From positions 372,001 to 436,000 of the forward strand of contig JACKQL020000032.1 in NCBI GenBank assembly GCA_018296165.2: a stretch of DNA of 64,000 nt. The letters run 5' to 3'. Shown in pieces: positions 24,912 through 42,361 of this stretch (its first letter is position 1; every line of letters starts with the position of its first letter). The position numbers and the translations under genes are program-made. This DNA comes from Termitomyces sp. T153 (lineage: Eukaryota > Basidiomycota > Agaricomycetes > Agaricales > Lyophyllaceae). Below the pieces are notes generated by a model. The model did no database searches and was not told the origin of the DNA. It was given only the letters and a program-made list of their open reading frames with translations.

Positions 24912-26474
24912 TCAGTCAAGATCATCCTCCCAACTACCTGGCAGATGATCATTTCTGTTGCTCCGCGATTGTGTAGTAGGGTCAGAATTCGAGCGAGTAT
25001 GCGCTGATGACCTCGGTCGTCCGAACCCGCTGAAGAAAGACTGCCATATACCGATAGAATCATGCTCTTGCCTAGGAGAACTGGTTTGACTTGAAGAAGA
25101 ACTTGCAGATCGATTACGACGCGAATATGAGTTCAAAGATAGAGATGAAGGCTGATGGTCCGGTTGCGGCACGAGCGCGTATCTATGTATTGACGTAAGC
25201 TACGATCATCTTGTCCTAATCTGCCGACTCACCTGCACACAGGACAAGTACCACTGGACTTGAGCCAGGGAAGAATGCAGGGCTCGTGGAAGGGATGTCT
25301 ACATGGTAGCGTTATTACAAACTGTTCCGCCGGGTCCTCCGTATTCAGCTTGAATTGTTCTTTACAAACGGCACAATCTTTCTCTAACGTGGCAGCTAAG
25401 AAAACATGTGAGCTTGTTCAACATCGAGCATAATGCGGATCATACATTTCGGATCGAGTTTTTCTCGTGGAAGTTTTGATACAACGTCTTCAGGCGCTGG
25501 AACTGGTCTATGCGCATTGGATTCATTCATCAGCTGAGTGATAATCTGATCCAGAGCTATCAGGGTGTGAGAAACGCGTGAACAGACGACAATGGGTGTG
25601 AACTGTTGTACCTTCCTGACTAAAAACATAATCTCCCATCCTGCCGGACATGGCGGGATCACCAAATCCCATGCGTCCAAAAACATCATCTCCAGGCCTG
25701 TGGCCGAGTAAAGTCATTAAATACTGAGCCATTAACGGTCCTGTGATGGTACCACCAGTGGTAGCACGATTAGGACCGCCAAGAAATCTATAAGGTGATT
25801 GAGAATCAGCTTTGCAGAAGTATGGCCATTCTCACTCTGACATTGTTGGTGGTCGATTAGGACCAAATCCATCTGGTGTCTGACGGGATCCGGAGCCCGT
25901 GCGGTACTGAATTGAAAACGAGTTTCCCTATCGCGGACATGACTGGACATAATGCTACCAGAATTGGTATCAGACGTACGAAATTTCCGTTCCTTGATGA
26001 AGCACGGGGGGACGGTGGACCTTGTTCTGCTATTCCACGATCTAATATTTGTTGCAGGCCGACTGCGTGGCCAAATTGAGTGGGTGACCAGCATAGAAAC
26101 TATCATGTACGCACATAGTATGGTTTCAACACCAGGTGGAAAATCTTCTCCATCATGATTGCCATGGCCTTGGGCAAACTCTCGTGGATCATCGTTAGGA
26201 TCCTCCATCTACGTATGATTAAGCATGAAAGACTCCGTGCATCGAGACTTGGACCAACTCTCTCAACGAAATCTCCTCGGCAGGAAGCACAGACAGGATG
26301 AGGCATCTAATTTCGATGAGATGGAATACGATGGTAGGAGACGTCATGACCCACCATAAGAGGTCGCATTTCTGCATCGCACTAGGACAAGATGGAGTCG
26401 TCTTTTTAGAGGATATCAGAAGACCAAAGCATACGGACCTGGTGACAATACCACATTGGTTCTCTTGAAGCCAT
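24912..26474 (-). CDS. RING-H2 E3 ubiquitin ligase, RNF126/RNF115-like
   Basis: The start at 26474 gives short phase-0 exons MASREPMWYCHQ / CDAEMRPLM / MPHPVCASCRGDFVER / MEDPNDDPREFAQ. Together they build the CxxC...CxxC zinc ribbon typical of RNF126-type ligases, which binds ubiquitin or client proteins. The middle is disordered. The RING-H2 domain near 25200-25390 reads CAVCKEQF...LPCRHPFHEPCILPW...CPVC, matching C3H2C3 spacing. The C-terminus is Ser/Arg-rich (SSSSSQTSSPRQEHDS) and ends SWEDDLD at 24912. Length is about 370 residues. It acts with an E2 to ubiquitinate misfolded or membrane proteins; exact substrates are unknown. It converges on protease gene 1 with a 100-bp gap. Confidence 0.83.
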
Positions 26475-27143
26475 TATAGAAGGATGTGCAGGCGAGGTGA
26501 TAGACTCTGGTGGGTGGACTAGAGTAACTTATTTAATAAAGGATGACTGACAAACGTATCGAAGTGATATCACTGTCACCCAGCCGTGATAGTCACTGTC
26601 ACGATGGCCACAAGTGACAATACAAAATCGACCGCGGAGCTTGATATTTGTTTGCAATCTTCTCTGTGAGTATATCGCTTCACAAGCTTTTGTTTTCTCC
26701 TTCGTGATGACTGTTTGGTTCCCTATTATACGATTGCTTCACTGCTATGAGATCTAATACCGGTTTCTTCTGACTACCTGTTTTTCTTATCATTTTACCG
26801 TGACAACAGCTCTAGTGCTCATCCGCAATTGATCTTCTTACAGGTCTTCACGTTGATCACGTCGGAATGAGAGGTAATAGTCGAACGGAGGGGACCATAC
26901 TTATATTTTTGGGCCTTGCTATCCAGTACTAATTGACTTGTCGATGTACATGTGGAGAGAGTAGTATGAGATGTAATTTTACGTTCTTTGTCCTCAATCC
27001 GTCGTGCGCACTGTCATGAGGGAACATAAAATATCAATATACGTACCACTATCCTGGGGCTTGAAGCTTGAGTTCTTAGCAAGGTGTGTTGCTTGCTGCA
27101 TGTTTGTTCACGTTACGTGGTTTCGTTATATGTGAACGCTACT
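26475..27143. other. Intergenic, divergent promoter region
   Basis: About 670 bp between the RING ligase start and the ABC transporter region. It contains direct CACTGTCAC-type repeats around 26568-26602 (cactgtcacc, cactgtcacg). No ORF or RNA gene is supported. Confidence 0.45.
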
Positions 27144-33236
<6,093 letters not shown>

Positions 33237-33319
33237 CAGCGTTTTCTCCACGTGATCGCGATAGACTTGAATCCAAATCGGCACACTCCTGCACGTCGAC
33301 GCTTTAACCTTACTTCGCC

Positions 33320-34222
33320 ATGCCGCGCTTCTCATCTTTCACATTTGTTCTCCTCCATTTTTGTCTAATTGTCCATGCCCAGTCTCATCCACTCAGTGCA
33401 CGCCAGCCCGCTCCACCTGAGCTCATTGATATCTTAGACGACGACATCTTCTATGGCACCTCCGCAGGCTATAGTTACGAGACCTTCCCTGGGCATGAAC
33501 CGACCACAATGCCATACGGCGAGCTCTTCGACGACCCTTTTCTTTCACGCACCGGGTCCCAGTCACAATCCACTCCATCTACGGCAAGCACAACCTCTTC
33601 GACGACCACTCACACTACCAAGCAGACACAAGCTACACCAACGCCAACGAGCGAGCCACCTCATATGACCTCATCATCCTCTACAGCGGGGCCAGCTGCG
33701 ACTGCCTTCTCGCCACCAGGTACACCGACCGACGCCGAAGTAGTACCGCACAGTGACGCTAAGCAGTGGAAGATCATTGGGCTTGTTGTGATCTGCATCA
33801 CGTTCATTGGTGTTTCGACGCTCGCAATTGTCTTCTTTGACGCGTGGTGGGGCTTTCTGCGCGCGGTCATCTGTCGGCGTCGGTATGGCCAGGAGAGGGA
33901 GGACATGGTGCCAGACTGGGAGAAACGCAGCTGGGAGTACAAGATCCCCATTCCGAATGAGGACCGGTATATCGCGACGGGGAGTATGGATAATCTCACC
34001 GCCAATGCGGCAGGTATTGGGTCCGGAGCGGGGAGAATACGTGGGGGGGCGGGACAGACGCCCGATTATTTGCCAAATCTTCATCCGCTCCCGACAGGCC
34101 GAATACCGTCGCCACAGCCGATGTACGTGCAAGAGATTGACCGTCACCCGCTTGAGCCACTTGTGCGACGACCAAGCAAGAGTCCTCAATCGCCATACGT
34201 ATGTACAGCACCTTACACATAG
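33320..34222 (+). CDS. Single-pass membrane protein with Ser/Thr-rich ectodomain
   Basis: Intronless 300-residue ORF starting 83 bp after the transporter stop. The signal peptide is FTFVLLHFCLIVHA. The ectodomain of about 130 residues is Ser/Thr/Pro-rich (STASTTSSTTTHTTKQTQAT), the usual pattern for heavy O-mannosylation. One membrane helix (IIGLVVICITFIGVSTLAIV) follows near residue 155, then a basic cytoplasmic side (RAVICRRRYG) and a Gly/Pro-rich tail of about 110 residues. The layout resembles fungal cell-wall sensor or mating-type membrane proteins, but no WSC or other domain is visible, so function is open. Confidence 0.72.
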   Translation: MPRFSSFTFVLLHFCLIVHAQSHPLSARQPAPPELIDILDDDIFYGTSAGYSYETFPGHEPTTMPYGELFDDPFLSRTGSQSQSTPSTASTTSSTTTHTTKQTQATPTPTSEPPHMTSSSSTAGPAATAFSPPGTPTDAEVVPHSDAKQWKIIGLVVICITFIGVSTLAIVFFDAWWGFLRAVICRRRYGQEREDMVPDWEKRSWEYKIPIPNEDRYIATGSMDNLTANAAGIGSGAGRIRGGAGQTPDYLPNLHPLPTGRIPSPQPMYVQEIDRHPLEPLVRRPSKSPQSPYVCTAPYT

Positions 34223-34375
34223 ATCAGAGGCACGCTGAACATCACTATTCACAAACGATCACTACAATGCACATCAGTATATATCACACTTGTAGAAGGA
34301 TATCTCCAGTTAGAGCATACGCACATACAGTCTATATCCTATATTCTCGACATCATGCATCACCATTGAATCCGA

Positions 34376-34646
34376 TTATTGTTTCTGAGTGGACTTTGTG
34401 GGAAATTTTTCTTCGAGCTTGTCAGAAACTACAATGCCGGCGAATGCTATGGCGCAGACGCCGAGAGAAAAGTAGAGACGAGTGCGTGCTGGAAGAGCTA
34501 CATAAATATCCGGTCAGAACGATTCGACTGATAAGCTTGAAAGTAAGAGCTCTAAGAATCTCACCTGCATAGGATTGGGCTAACGTCCGATTTCCTATCG
34601 GGTTTCTTGGAATACCAGCTGTTGGTTTCCCGTTCTTGGTGCTCAT
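34376..34646 (-). CDS. 67-residue membrane protein, unrecognised
   Basis: Two exons. ATG 34646 gives MSTKNGKPTAGIPRNPIGNR...SYA, and a GT-AG intron follows (donor gtgaga near 34565). Exon 2 is ALPARTRLYFSLGVCAIAFA...KLEEKFPTK, ending at TAA 34376-34378. One hydrophobic helix (YFSLGVCAIAFAGIVVSD) is flanked by basic residues upstream and a charged tail. Size and layout match small mitochondrial or ER tail-anchored proteins such as respiratory-complex accessory subunits. The splice keeps frame and gives an uninterrupted product, which favours a real gene. Confidence 0.55.
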
Positions 34647-35179
34647 AAGTTTGTAGACAAGAAATTTCGGTCGAGTTTCTAACTCCGCCCGCTTCCGAAT
34701 CAGACCCCTTGTAGTCTCCTATGTACTTAATTGCAGCCTACTTGACTGCAGCCAACTGGCTGTATCGCACCAGACGGATGCTTGCCTTGCCAGTTTCTAG
34801 GAAATCATTGTATCGTTCATCCGGCTTCAGACGACCGCCCATAATCAGAGGTCAATCGAACAGTCTTGTGGAACCCTGGACATGATATGCCCAACTGTTG
34901 AACCCAGGCATCAACATTGTCATAGAAGCTCAGCTTGTTTGCACGCAACGTGAAGCATGATGAAGGTATTTGTGAATGAACTCGACAAGTCCACCTATTA
35001 ATATCTGTGTCCCACTTCGACAGCCCACTACTGATTACAACGCTTATACTGATCTGGGTGTATCTTATGTCATTTCTGAAATCGATTACGAACAATCTTG
35101 ATTATTGCTGTCATCGGTACAGTTAATATGTATCACATTGACTATGACACCTATGATCACGAAACCCAAATATGTGCCT
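34647..35179. other. Intergenic, no gene seen
   Basis: About 530 bp between two minus-strand genes. From about 35100 rightwards it matches sequence at about 55040-55120, so the duplication that carries the proteases begins a short way past their stop codons. No ORF is supported. Confidence 0.4.
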
Positions 35180-37385
35180 TCAATTGGTGGTGGCTGTGGT
35201 AAAGGGAGTAGTAGCGAAACCGATCCTCTTGTTGCCAGTGTCAAAGACAGTGTAGAAGCGTTCGAGGAACGCGTAACCATTGATGAAGTCCAGGCCAGAG
35301 CCAGTGTTCGCGCCCATGTCAGAAACAATCAGATAGATACTGCTGGCTGATCCACCAATGGCAGTATTGAGCGAACGAGGCCACAGCTGAGCATTAGCAG
35401 TGAACTCGAAGGTGGCCTAAACAAGAGGTATTGGAATTGCTTCATTATCATAACGAAATGAATCACTTACTCCGTTGATGGTGAAAAAGAGGGATTGAAG
35501 GTTAGAGAATTGTGAGGAGGTGATGCGGAGCAGACCGGTCGTGCTATCCACAACTGCACCAGTCGCGCTCCGGTAACGGTTGTAGGCATCGGTCGCGATG
35601 TAGAGGAGGGTGGTACCTATGCGCAACTCGGTATGAGGTAGCTTCTTTTTTGGCGACTAAACCTTACCAGTGTCAACGATGCCAGCAGTGGACGAGAGGA
35701 TGGAGGTCGAAGTGCCGTAACGGATGCTCTGGTTGATACCCCAGTAGAAACTTGCAGGGCTTGTAGTAGTGAGAGGTCTATGACAATAGGATGAGAAATT
35801 GGTTGGTTTGAAATTTCAAGCGACTCACGCATAGGTTATGGTGCCAGTGAACTTGGAGGTGTCGATACCACCCCAAGATATCTCTCCATTCAAGACCTCC
35901 TCGGAATCGGTGGGCTCGAAGGAGATGCCAATTTGATTGGCAGAGATAAGGCCCTCGGAGAAAGCATTGTCCGTGACGGTGGGGATGAGGGAGGAGGAAG
36001 CGGGAGAGAGAGTACCTGTGATGTCATATTCTTGGACTTGCTAATTTACCGAGCAGCACCGGCCTCACTTACCCTGGGTCAAATCAACGGGGCCAATACT
36101 GAGATAGAACGTATCAGTCAAGGATGTCGTAGTTATACACAAAAATTATGTTACCCGAGAATACCGTCAACACCATCGAAGCCGGTGGCCTGGAACAGGC
36201 AAGTGAGAACATAAGTAATGATGATGAAATTACAAGCTCGTACTCTCGACGCGACACCAATGGACTGACTGGGAATGACGAGGCCAGAAGCAATGGTAAC
36301 TTGATCAGTGTACTCGGTACCTAATAGAATAATTAGTATACTAAGATCATAATCCCGTGTCGTAGGATTCACCAGAGAAAGATCCGGATCCATAGGTAAC
36401 GGACTAGTAGGAATGATATAAGAAGTTATGTATGAGGATCGGCCAAAGCACACATACCACTCTGTTAGATGTCCTGGAACTGGTGCTGGTAGTCTTGTAG
36501 GAAGTTCCGGCACCAACCCAGGTGTTCGAGCTGGCGAGGCACATAAATTTATCGTGGCCCTGTTGGCAAAGAGAGGAACTCACCTTCCGGTATCAACGAT
36601 GAGATCGTCTACGCAACGGGACAGACTTAGCATTTGACAGTCAAAAAGATGCTTCGATCTTACACGTTGTAGCTGGGCTACCGACGCCGATGGACGCGAT
36701 GTAGGACACGACTTGGTTGTCGACCGACTCATCGACAATAGCGTCGGATGAAAAGACACCGGCTGAAACACCCTTGGACAAAGCCTCAGCACGGGTGCGT
36801 AGGTGCTTGGCACGAGTCAAGTCATGGCGGATGAGATTATGGACGCTAGTAACGTTGAGTCGCCTGGCGAGGGGTAATTTCACAGGAGAGTCGCGCACGA
36901 CGACCGGATTGGCGGAAACTGCCAAAGCGAGTAGAAGAGTAGCCAGGAGAGAAGAAGCAGCGAACATGTTGCCCGAGGAAGGGGATGAGACGGTTGGCTG
37001 TCATTTCTAGCCATCTTTATAGGCTTTTGGATGTGTCCTCCACATGGGATATAAAGATAGGAAGAACAGAGATCCTGTAGGCTCCTGACACGCGAAAGGG
37101 TGAGTATGTTGAGCCTCCGTAAGATAAGATCGCTTGCGTGTCATACATACAAGAAATCGGCTAGAGTGAGTTTGCCGGAGTATGGAACAAGTTGACCATT
37201 CCAAGAAGATGCACACTAGCACTTGATAACCAGATTGAATTCCTCTCCGATAGTGAAGTGTAGCTCCAACGTATCGCATACAGTTCTTTGGACTGCGTCC
37301 GCATGTACTACACTGCCACGCGACGACGATTCAGCCGAAAGCCATAAGATCGATTTATGCGTTTCATTTCCCGTGGAAGTTGGCA
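35100..37385 (-). repeat. Duplicated segment, left copy (protease 2 plus flanks)
   Basis: The segment matches 55040-57320. Shared parts are the 3' flank (ACACCTATGATCA(C/A)GAAACCCA), the whole gene with introns, and the 5' flank (AGGCTTTTGGATG(T/C)GTCCTC; a region near 37300 holding CAGCCGAAAGCCATAAGA versus GGCCGACAGCCATAAGAC). Limits are approximate; similarity fades near 37385. Confidence 0.7.
35180..36967 (-). CDS. Secreted pepsin-like aspartic protease (polyporopepsin type), copy 2
   Basis: Family A1 protease, start 36967. Signal peptide MFAASSLLATLLLALAVSAN, propeptide PLARRLNVTSVHNLIRHDL. Catalytic sites are DLIVDTG near 36600 and GIVDTG/TTLLYIATDAYNRY near 35680-35620; introns interrupt both regions at the positions seen in copy 1. 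The flap reads VTYGSGSFSG. The C-terminus is FYTVFDTGNKRIGFATT, stop TGA at 35180-35182. All exons read open, so the gene is probably functional at about 410 residues. It is much closer to copy 3 than to copy 1, and similarity to copy 3 continues into both flanks. A TATAAAG lies at 37015-37021 on the minus strand. Confidence 0.9.
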
Positions 37386-38511
37386 TGTTGCGGTATGGCG
37401 GTTGGACCACACGGATATGGAAGCTGAGATCCTAAGCAGCGGGGAGGAGGGAGAGTAACAGGAGGTAACAGCGCTGGAACAGACTTCTCTCGAGGTACTG
37501 TTTGATGGATATCGACGAGCACCATCTGGTACACACTAAGTATGTGGTTGACACGTGGCACAAGATGATCAGGAGGAACAGATGAGCATGGGCTATCGGG
37601 CGAGTGTCCCTTGTGGAGCTGGAGACTTTGACTCCACACTTATGACAATCAACGACAGTTGAGATTCTCTGATTCCGTGGGCGCCGTAGTTTCTGATCCT
37701 TTTCGCATGCATCTGTTTCGGGGATACTCATACGCGTCGACAAAAAATTCCTGTCATCTGTGTAATATCTTTCGTCTCCCGTGATTCTTGAAACTCTTCT
37801 TGAACATGCCATTTTCGCGAAATGGCGACATATTCCCAACAACACTAGCCATTTGTTCTGATCATTATCCGTGATTTTTTTCTCGGGCTGTCTGAGGTTA
37901 TCAATCCGTCAACATGGGTCACACAAAGTGGTTTTATATCAGTTTGTAGTACCGGAAGACGAACGAAACTTAGCCGGATACACCGTGAGTGGTTTACAGG
38001 ATAACTGTTCATCGCTTTCTACTTATCAATTGTCTATGATCTGCAAATCCATCGTTTGTCGAAAATATCTTGAGAATACCTGACTTCCATCATTGCTAGT
38101 TGAGCCAGTGTTAGCCATGTCAAGGTTAAGGGTCATTGTCCTTCCAAACAACGCGAAATCGTCACTTTCAGAGTCAAATCTTCGGCGAACGGTAACTCGA
38201 GAACACATGCACCATTTGGATTCATACTTTCCAGTATTACTCTTCTATGTTGTAGCTAGGGCAGTATGTAATTGAAATCAAAAATTATTGAAATTTGATA
38301 TTCACAATCTTTGGTCACCATTGCCATTCTGGCACAACGAGCCTTTCAAAAATTCACTGAAATACATCAGAATACTTTCATAGCAGTTACGTAGGGCAGT
38401 GGAGGGATACTGTGTCATTACTTGTCAGAATAACATAGCAAATCGTTGTTACTCAAATTTGATTCAAATTGAGTCCGGAATTCGGCAACATAGATACTGT
38501 CCTTTGCCCCC
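37386..38511. other. Intergenic, no gene seen
   Basis: About 1.1 kb, AT-rich towards the right. A 137-residue minus-strand ORF (37432-37845) and short plus-strand ORFs exist but show no domain, signal or codon bias. The left boundary of the non-LTR element that carries the RNase H ORF probably lies between 38270 and 38512 and could not be fixed. Confidence 0.4.
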
Positions 38512-40272
38512 ATGACTGTCAGCCCAGAACTAAAAGTGAAAATGCCAATATGGCTACATAGGGGAAAGAAAAAAGAAAAAGGAATAAGTATAAACTCAAA
38601 AGAAATGAAGTGCCTTCGAGACATACATAATGTACGAACTGTGGGAGACATGAGAACTATTGGAGAAATCCTTAGTGGGACGATTGGTGCACACAAGGCA
38701 AGGAAAAACTGTGCGTGTCAAAAATGCAAGGAAATGAGGCGTAAAGGGTGTAAAAACCCGCATAAATGCAGCAACATGGCACGACTCCACTTGAGCAAGC
38801 TACATGAAAGATGGAGCCCATACTCACCTGAAATAACCCGCTCACTAAGCGAAGCGGAAAAAGGATGGCTAACCGATGACAAAAAACTTCTTTTTGACTT
38901 GAACATAGAGATGAAAAGATCTTTGACAGAAGGCTTCCGGGTCTTCATAAAACATACCGAAGAAGTGACAGAAGACATAAACTATAATCGTATACCAGAA
39001 GAAGACCCATTACTGGAGACCATATACACAGACGGATCCTGTATAAAAGATGACAGAGGGCAAGTGGCAGCTGGGGCTGGTATATGGTTCAGTCTAAACG
39101 ACCCAAGAAACAGAGCAATACGCCTTCCATACTACATAGCCCAAACAAACAATGCAGGGGAGACTATTGCAATTCTGGAGGCAGCACGTTCAGTGCCAAA
39201 CACGCAATCTATCCTACTGAAGAGTGATTCTCAAATCACAATTGACAATCTGACATCCCTGCTAACAAAACATGAAGATGAGGGATGGATTGGAACAGCA
39301 AACAGCAATATTCTATGCCCCCTGATTGCATGCCTACATGAAAGAAAAGGATTGACAATATTAGAGAAAGTCAAAGCGCATGCAGAGATAACTGGAAATG
39401 AAGGGGCTGACTGCCTGGCTGACCAAGGGGCACGAAAGACACTCCAAGATGAGATAGATCTAAGAATCCCCAAAGGATATGACCTGTCAGGAGCTAAACT
39501 AGTGAGTGTAATGCAGGCTCTGGTCTACAAGGGAATTCTAGAGTCCCAATTGGCTCCCACAAGGAGAGGCACAGCTGTGAATTTGGATATGACACGTTGG
39601 GCTGCGAAAGACAGGATTGGAGTGCTACCACTGGACAGAGTGATATGGAAATCCTTAAGAGATAAAGCCCTGTCAAGAGGGATAAGAAATTTTCTATGGA
39701 AGAGTATGCATGGTCTGTATAAGTTGGGGAAGTACCGGGAAAACATCCCCAGTTTTGAAAGTAGGGCTACATGTCCAAAATGCAGGGTAGAAGAATTAAT
39801 GGCCCACATACTCACGGAATGCAAAGTATCAGGACTAGCACACATCTGGACCTTGACAGAGAAGACTTTCAATCTCAGAAAAGTAACATTTAGAAAACCA
39901 TCTATTGGGGATATCCTAGGATGTACTATAACAGGGGGTGATAACATGAGGGATGCCAGAGAAGAAACATTTAGATCCATAGTCATAGCAGAGGCTGCGT
40001 ACACCATCTGGAAAGCCAGATGCAAGTGGCGAATAACAAGGGAAGCCGACCCAGATCACGTCCTGAGCAGGCAAGAGGTGGTATCACAGATGAGAGCCGC
40101 ACTGGAAAGAAAGATAAAGTTAGACTGCATGGCAACAGATGCTGAGAGATATGGAAAGAAAGTGGTAATGCAAAAGAAAGTACACAGCATGTGGAAACAT
40201 CTAATGTCAGCAGACTCAACACCACTCACTTTGTGGAGAAAGATTACCGAGGTTTTAGTGGGTATTGGATAA
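38512..40272 (+). CDS. Intact RNase H + zinc-finger ORF from a non-LTR retrotransposon
   Basis: Single 586-codon ORF without introns. N-terminal basic region with Cys/His pairs (CACQKCKEMRRKGCKNPHKC) near residue 70. RNase H domain around residues 165-300 with the acidic set YTDGSC, NAGETIAILEA, LLKSDSQITI and, at the end, HAEITGNEGADCLADQGA. After it comes an HCCH-type zinc finger (CPKCRVEELMAHILTEC) typical of the tail of Tad1-like LINE ORF2. There is no reverse transcriptase or endonuclease upstream, so this is either a 5'-truncated insertion whose surviving part stayed open, or a stand-alone repeat gene. A 12-A run at 40450-40461 may be the element's poly(A) end. Codon use and a richer CpG content separate it from the decayed DNA to its right. 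Confidence 0.78.
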   Translation: MTVSPELKVKMPIWLHRGKKKEKGISINSKEMKCLRDIHNVRTVGDMRTIGEILSGTIGAHKARKNCACQKCKEMRRKGCKNPHKCSNMARLHLSKLHERWSPYSPEITRSLSEAEKGWLTDDKKLLFDLNIEMKRSLTEGFRVFIKHTEEVTEDINYNRIPEEDPLLETIYTDGSCIKDDRGQVAAGAGIWFSLNDPRNRAIRLPYYIAQTNNAGETIAILEAARSVPNTQSILLKSDSQITIDNLTSLLTKHEDEGWIGTANSNILCPLIACLHERKGLTILEKVKAHAEITGNEGADCLADQGARKTLQDEIDLRIPKGYDLSGAKLVSVMQALVYKGILESQLAPTRRGTAVNLDMTRWAAKDRIGVLPLDRVIWKSLRDKALSRGIRNFLWKSMHGLYKLGKYRENIPSFESRATCPKCRVEELMAHILTECKVSGLAHIWTLTEKTFNLRKVTFRKPSIGDILGCTITGGDNMRDAREETFRSIVIAEAAYTIWKARCKWRITREADPDHVLSRQEVVSQMRAALERKIKLDCMATDAERYGKKVVMQKKVHSMWKHLMSADSTPLTLWRKITEVLVGIG

Positions 40273-40449
40273 ACTGCCAAGTCCCACACTCAGTGCATAA
40301 AAGCATTTCCTTCGGGGTGGCTCCAACGACCTTGAGAACAACTTTGAGTACAGACAGATATGACAATGAGGCAGCGGTTACACTGCAAATGTCCCGACCA
40401 GTAGAGGTTGACAACTCTGCGCTGTCTACTGGTTTACAGCAACACCACC

Positions 40450-40461
40450 AAAAAAAAAAAA
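40450..40461 (+). repeat. Poly(A) run, possible LINE 3' end
   Basis: Twelve consecutive A about 180 bp after the RNase H stop codon, where a non-LTR element would end. No target duplication confirmed. Confidence 0.4.
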
Positions 40462-40519
40462 TAGATACTGTTTCTCCCCCTGCCTATACATTCTTGCTAT
40501 CACCTAAGCTCTGGCAACA

Positions 40520-41650
40520 ATGGGAAACAAAAAGAATCAAGAAAAACAACAATTCAAGACTGGAAGAAAGCTCAAACAGCCAGAGAAGGAGAACACAAAG
40601 CTGACACCCACACCAGCATCACATCCAAAGCCTCACCCTCTTCATTGCAACCCTTCTACTACATTTGTGGGACTCAATGGTGCTTCTCAGGGCCTGAATG
40701 ACACTGAAGCTGCTGCAATTGCTGCCTTGACCAGTTTGGGAGGGCACCATGTTCCTGTACCCAAAAATCACTCCTGAATGTTTGACACAATAGTTGATCA
40801 AGCTCTTGGAACCAGTCCTGAGGAGGCAGTGCAGCTTAATAAAGTTGGAGCCATAGAGAGTGAGAGGAGGATGAAGATGAGAAGGATGTCAGTGACACAT
40901 CAAGTGAAGATGAAGAGGGTATGTGCCAGTTTGAATTCTTGATCTTGCAATTACTTGACACTTTGACAGAAGGACCATTCATGATCAAATACCAGGTACC
41001 TTTCAAAGGTGCAGCAAGGCAGTTCAATGGATATTCAGACTGGTCATGGAGTACCATGCTGGAAATGCTGAGCTGAAAGATGGAAACTCCCATATGGCTG
41101 CTGAAGGACATTGGCTACTTGCCTTCTTTCAAACCAAAGAGCCAAAAGCCACTGGCAAAGCTGCTTGAGGGTCTGGAGAGCTATGAAGCCATGATCAAGG
41201 GAGTTAGAAGAATACAATGATGATTGCAAGGGAAAGAAGGGTGGGAAAATCAAGCCCTTCCATGTTTCAATTGTTGACACTGGTCCAAATGATGATGATG
41301 GGAAGGTGTGCTCTTTATTTACTAAGATGACCCAACAACTTGGCTAGTTGTTTACAATTCCAAGCTTAAAAGGAGGGACCCTCAAAGAAACCAAAAGATA
41401 CTCAGCTGGGTGCTTGTCTTGAGGAAGAAGATGCACAAGAACACAAGATTATGAAGCAAAACCTAGACAAAGCAACTTGTACAAAACATCCTGGGAAGGT
41501 TTGCTATGTCTGCACAGATCCAGGAAACCAGGGCAAGCACTATAATCTCTTGAATGCAGACTTACACTTTGGGCAACTCTTGCAGTAAGTTCAATCATAT
41601 TGAATGTGTTCACAGTAATTCTGATATTTTGATGATTGCTCATGTAGCAT
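40520..41650 (+). pseudogene. Decayed repeat-family ORF, unrecognised
   Basis: Begins MGNKKNQEKQQFKTGRKLKQ. Lys-rich and Asp/Glu-rich blocks follow, then IKYQVPFKGAARQFNGYSDW, LLKDIGYLPSFKPKSQKPLA and CKGKKGGKIKPFHVSIVDTG, and finally CTKHPGKVCYVCTDPGNQGK. These lie in more than one frame with stops between. The pieces resemble a repetitive hypothetical family I have seen near basidiomycete transposons, but I cannot name it. CpG is nearly absent. Likely a dead mobile-element gene. Confidence 0.4.
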
Positions 41651-42361
41651 AAATGGCTTGCATCAATTGATGTTGTTCCTCATAGTGCATTGATGTTAGA
41701 TAAGAAGTTTCAAGCTCAAGCCAATTTAAAGGGTCAAGCAGAGAATCCATGGGTACATAATGATGCAGATGTCACTTTTATGATCCCACCATGGATGTTT
41801 GGGATGTCACCGTGATGCAGCCTCCTTCAACAGCAATGACATATTATCCAATTTTGGTAATAGTCCACTAGCTACATGTAATGGAGTGGCTGTTACATGC
41901 ATATATATTTTACTTATTGGTTAATTACACTGATAGTATCATGTGATGCTATCCCTAAAAGTATTGTACTAGTACTTATGTAAGGCAGCACCTTACTTTA
42001 TACTTTGTAGACAGAACTATTGACTGATTTTGACTTATGTTGGGTGAACCATAAGCTGCATGACCTGTAATGGAAACATTACATTTTTTTAAGTCAAGCA
42101 AGCAATAACTTGTTTGTGAGTTGGAAACTTGAACTTCTGTAAAAGAAGTTCACTGCCACTAGATACAATCAGCATGTTAAAATTTTTGACATGCACCTTC
42201 CACAATGGGCACTGTGGTGACCATGGAAGGTCAGGTGCTCAGGCCTAGGTCTAAGACAGAGTTTGATGGAGCATTGAAGAGTGCTCCACATGGGATGTTG
42301 GAATCTGCCACATCACACCATGATGGGGGCAGGGAGAGTGCTGTGATGCCAGGAGGACTGC
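41651..42361. other. CpG-poor, AT-rich sequence without genes
   Basis: About 700 bp between the decayed ORF and the LTR of gypsy element A. Contains simple repeats of TG and short A/T runs. No ORF with content was found. Confidence 0.4.

Noticed and set aside
37432..37845. 137-codon minus-strand ORF
   Set aside because: No signal, domain or codon bias, and it begins where the duplicated protease promoter ends; likely chance.
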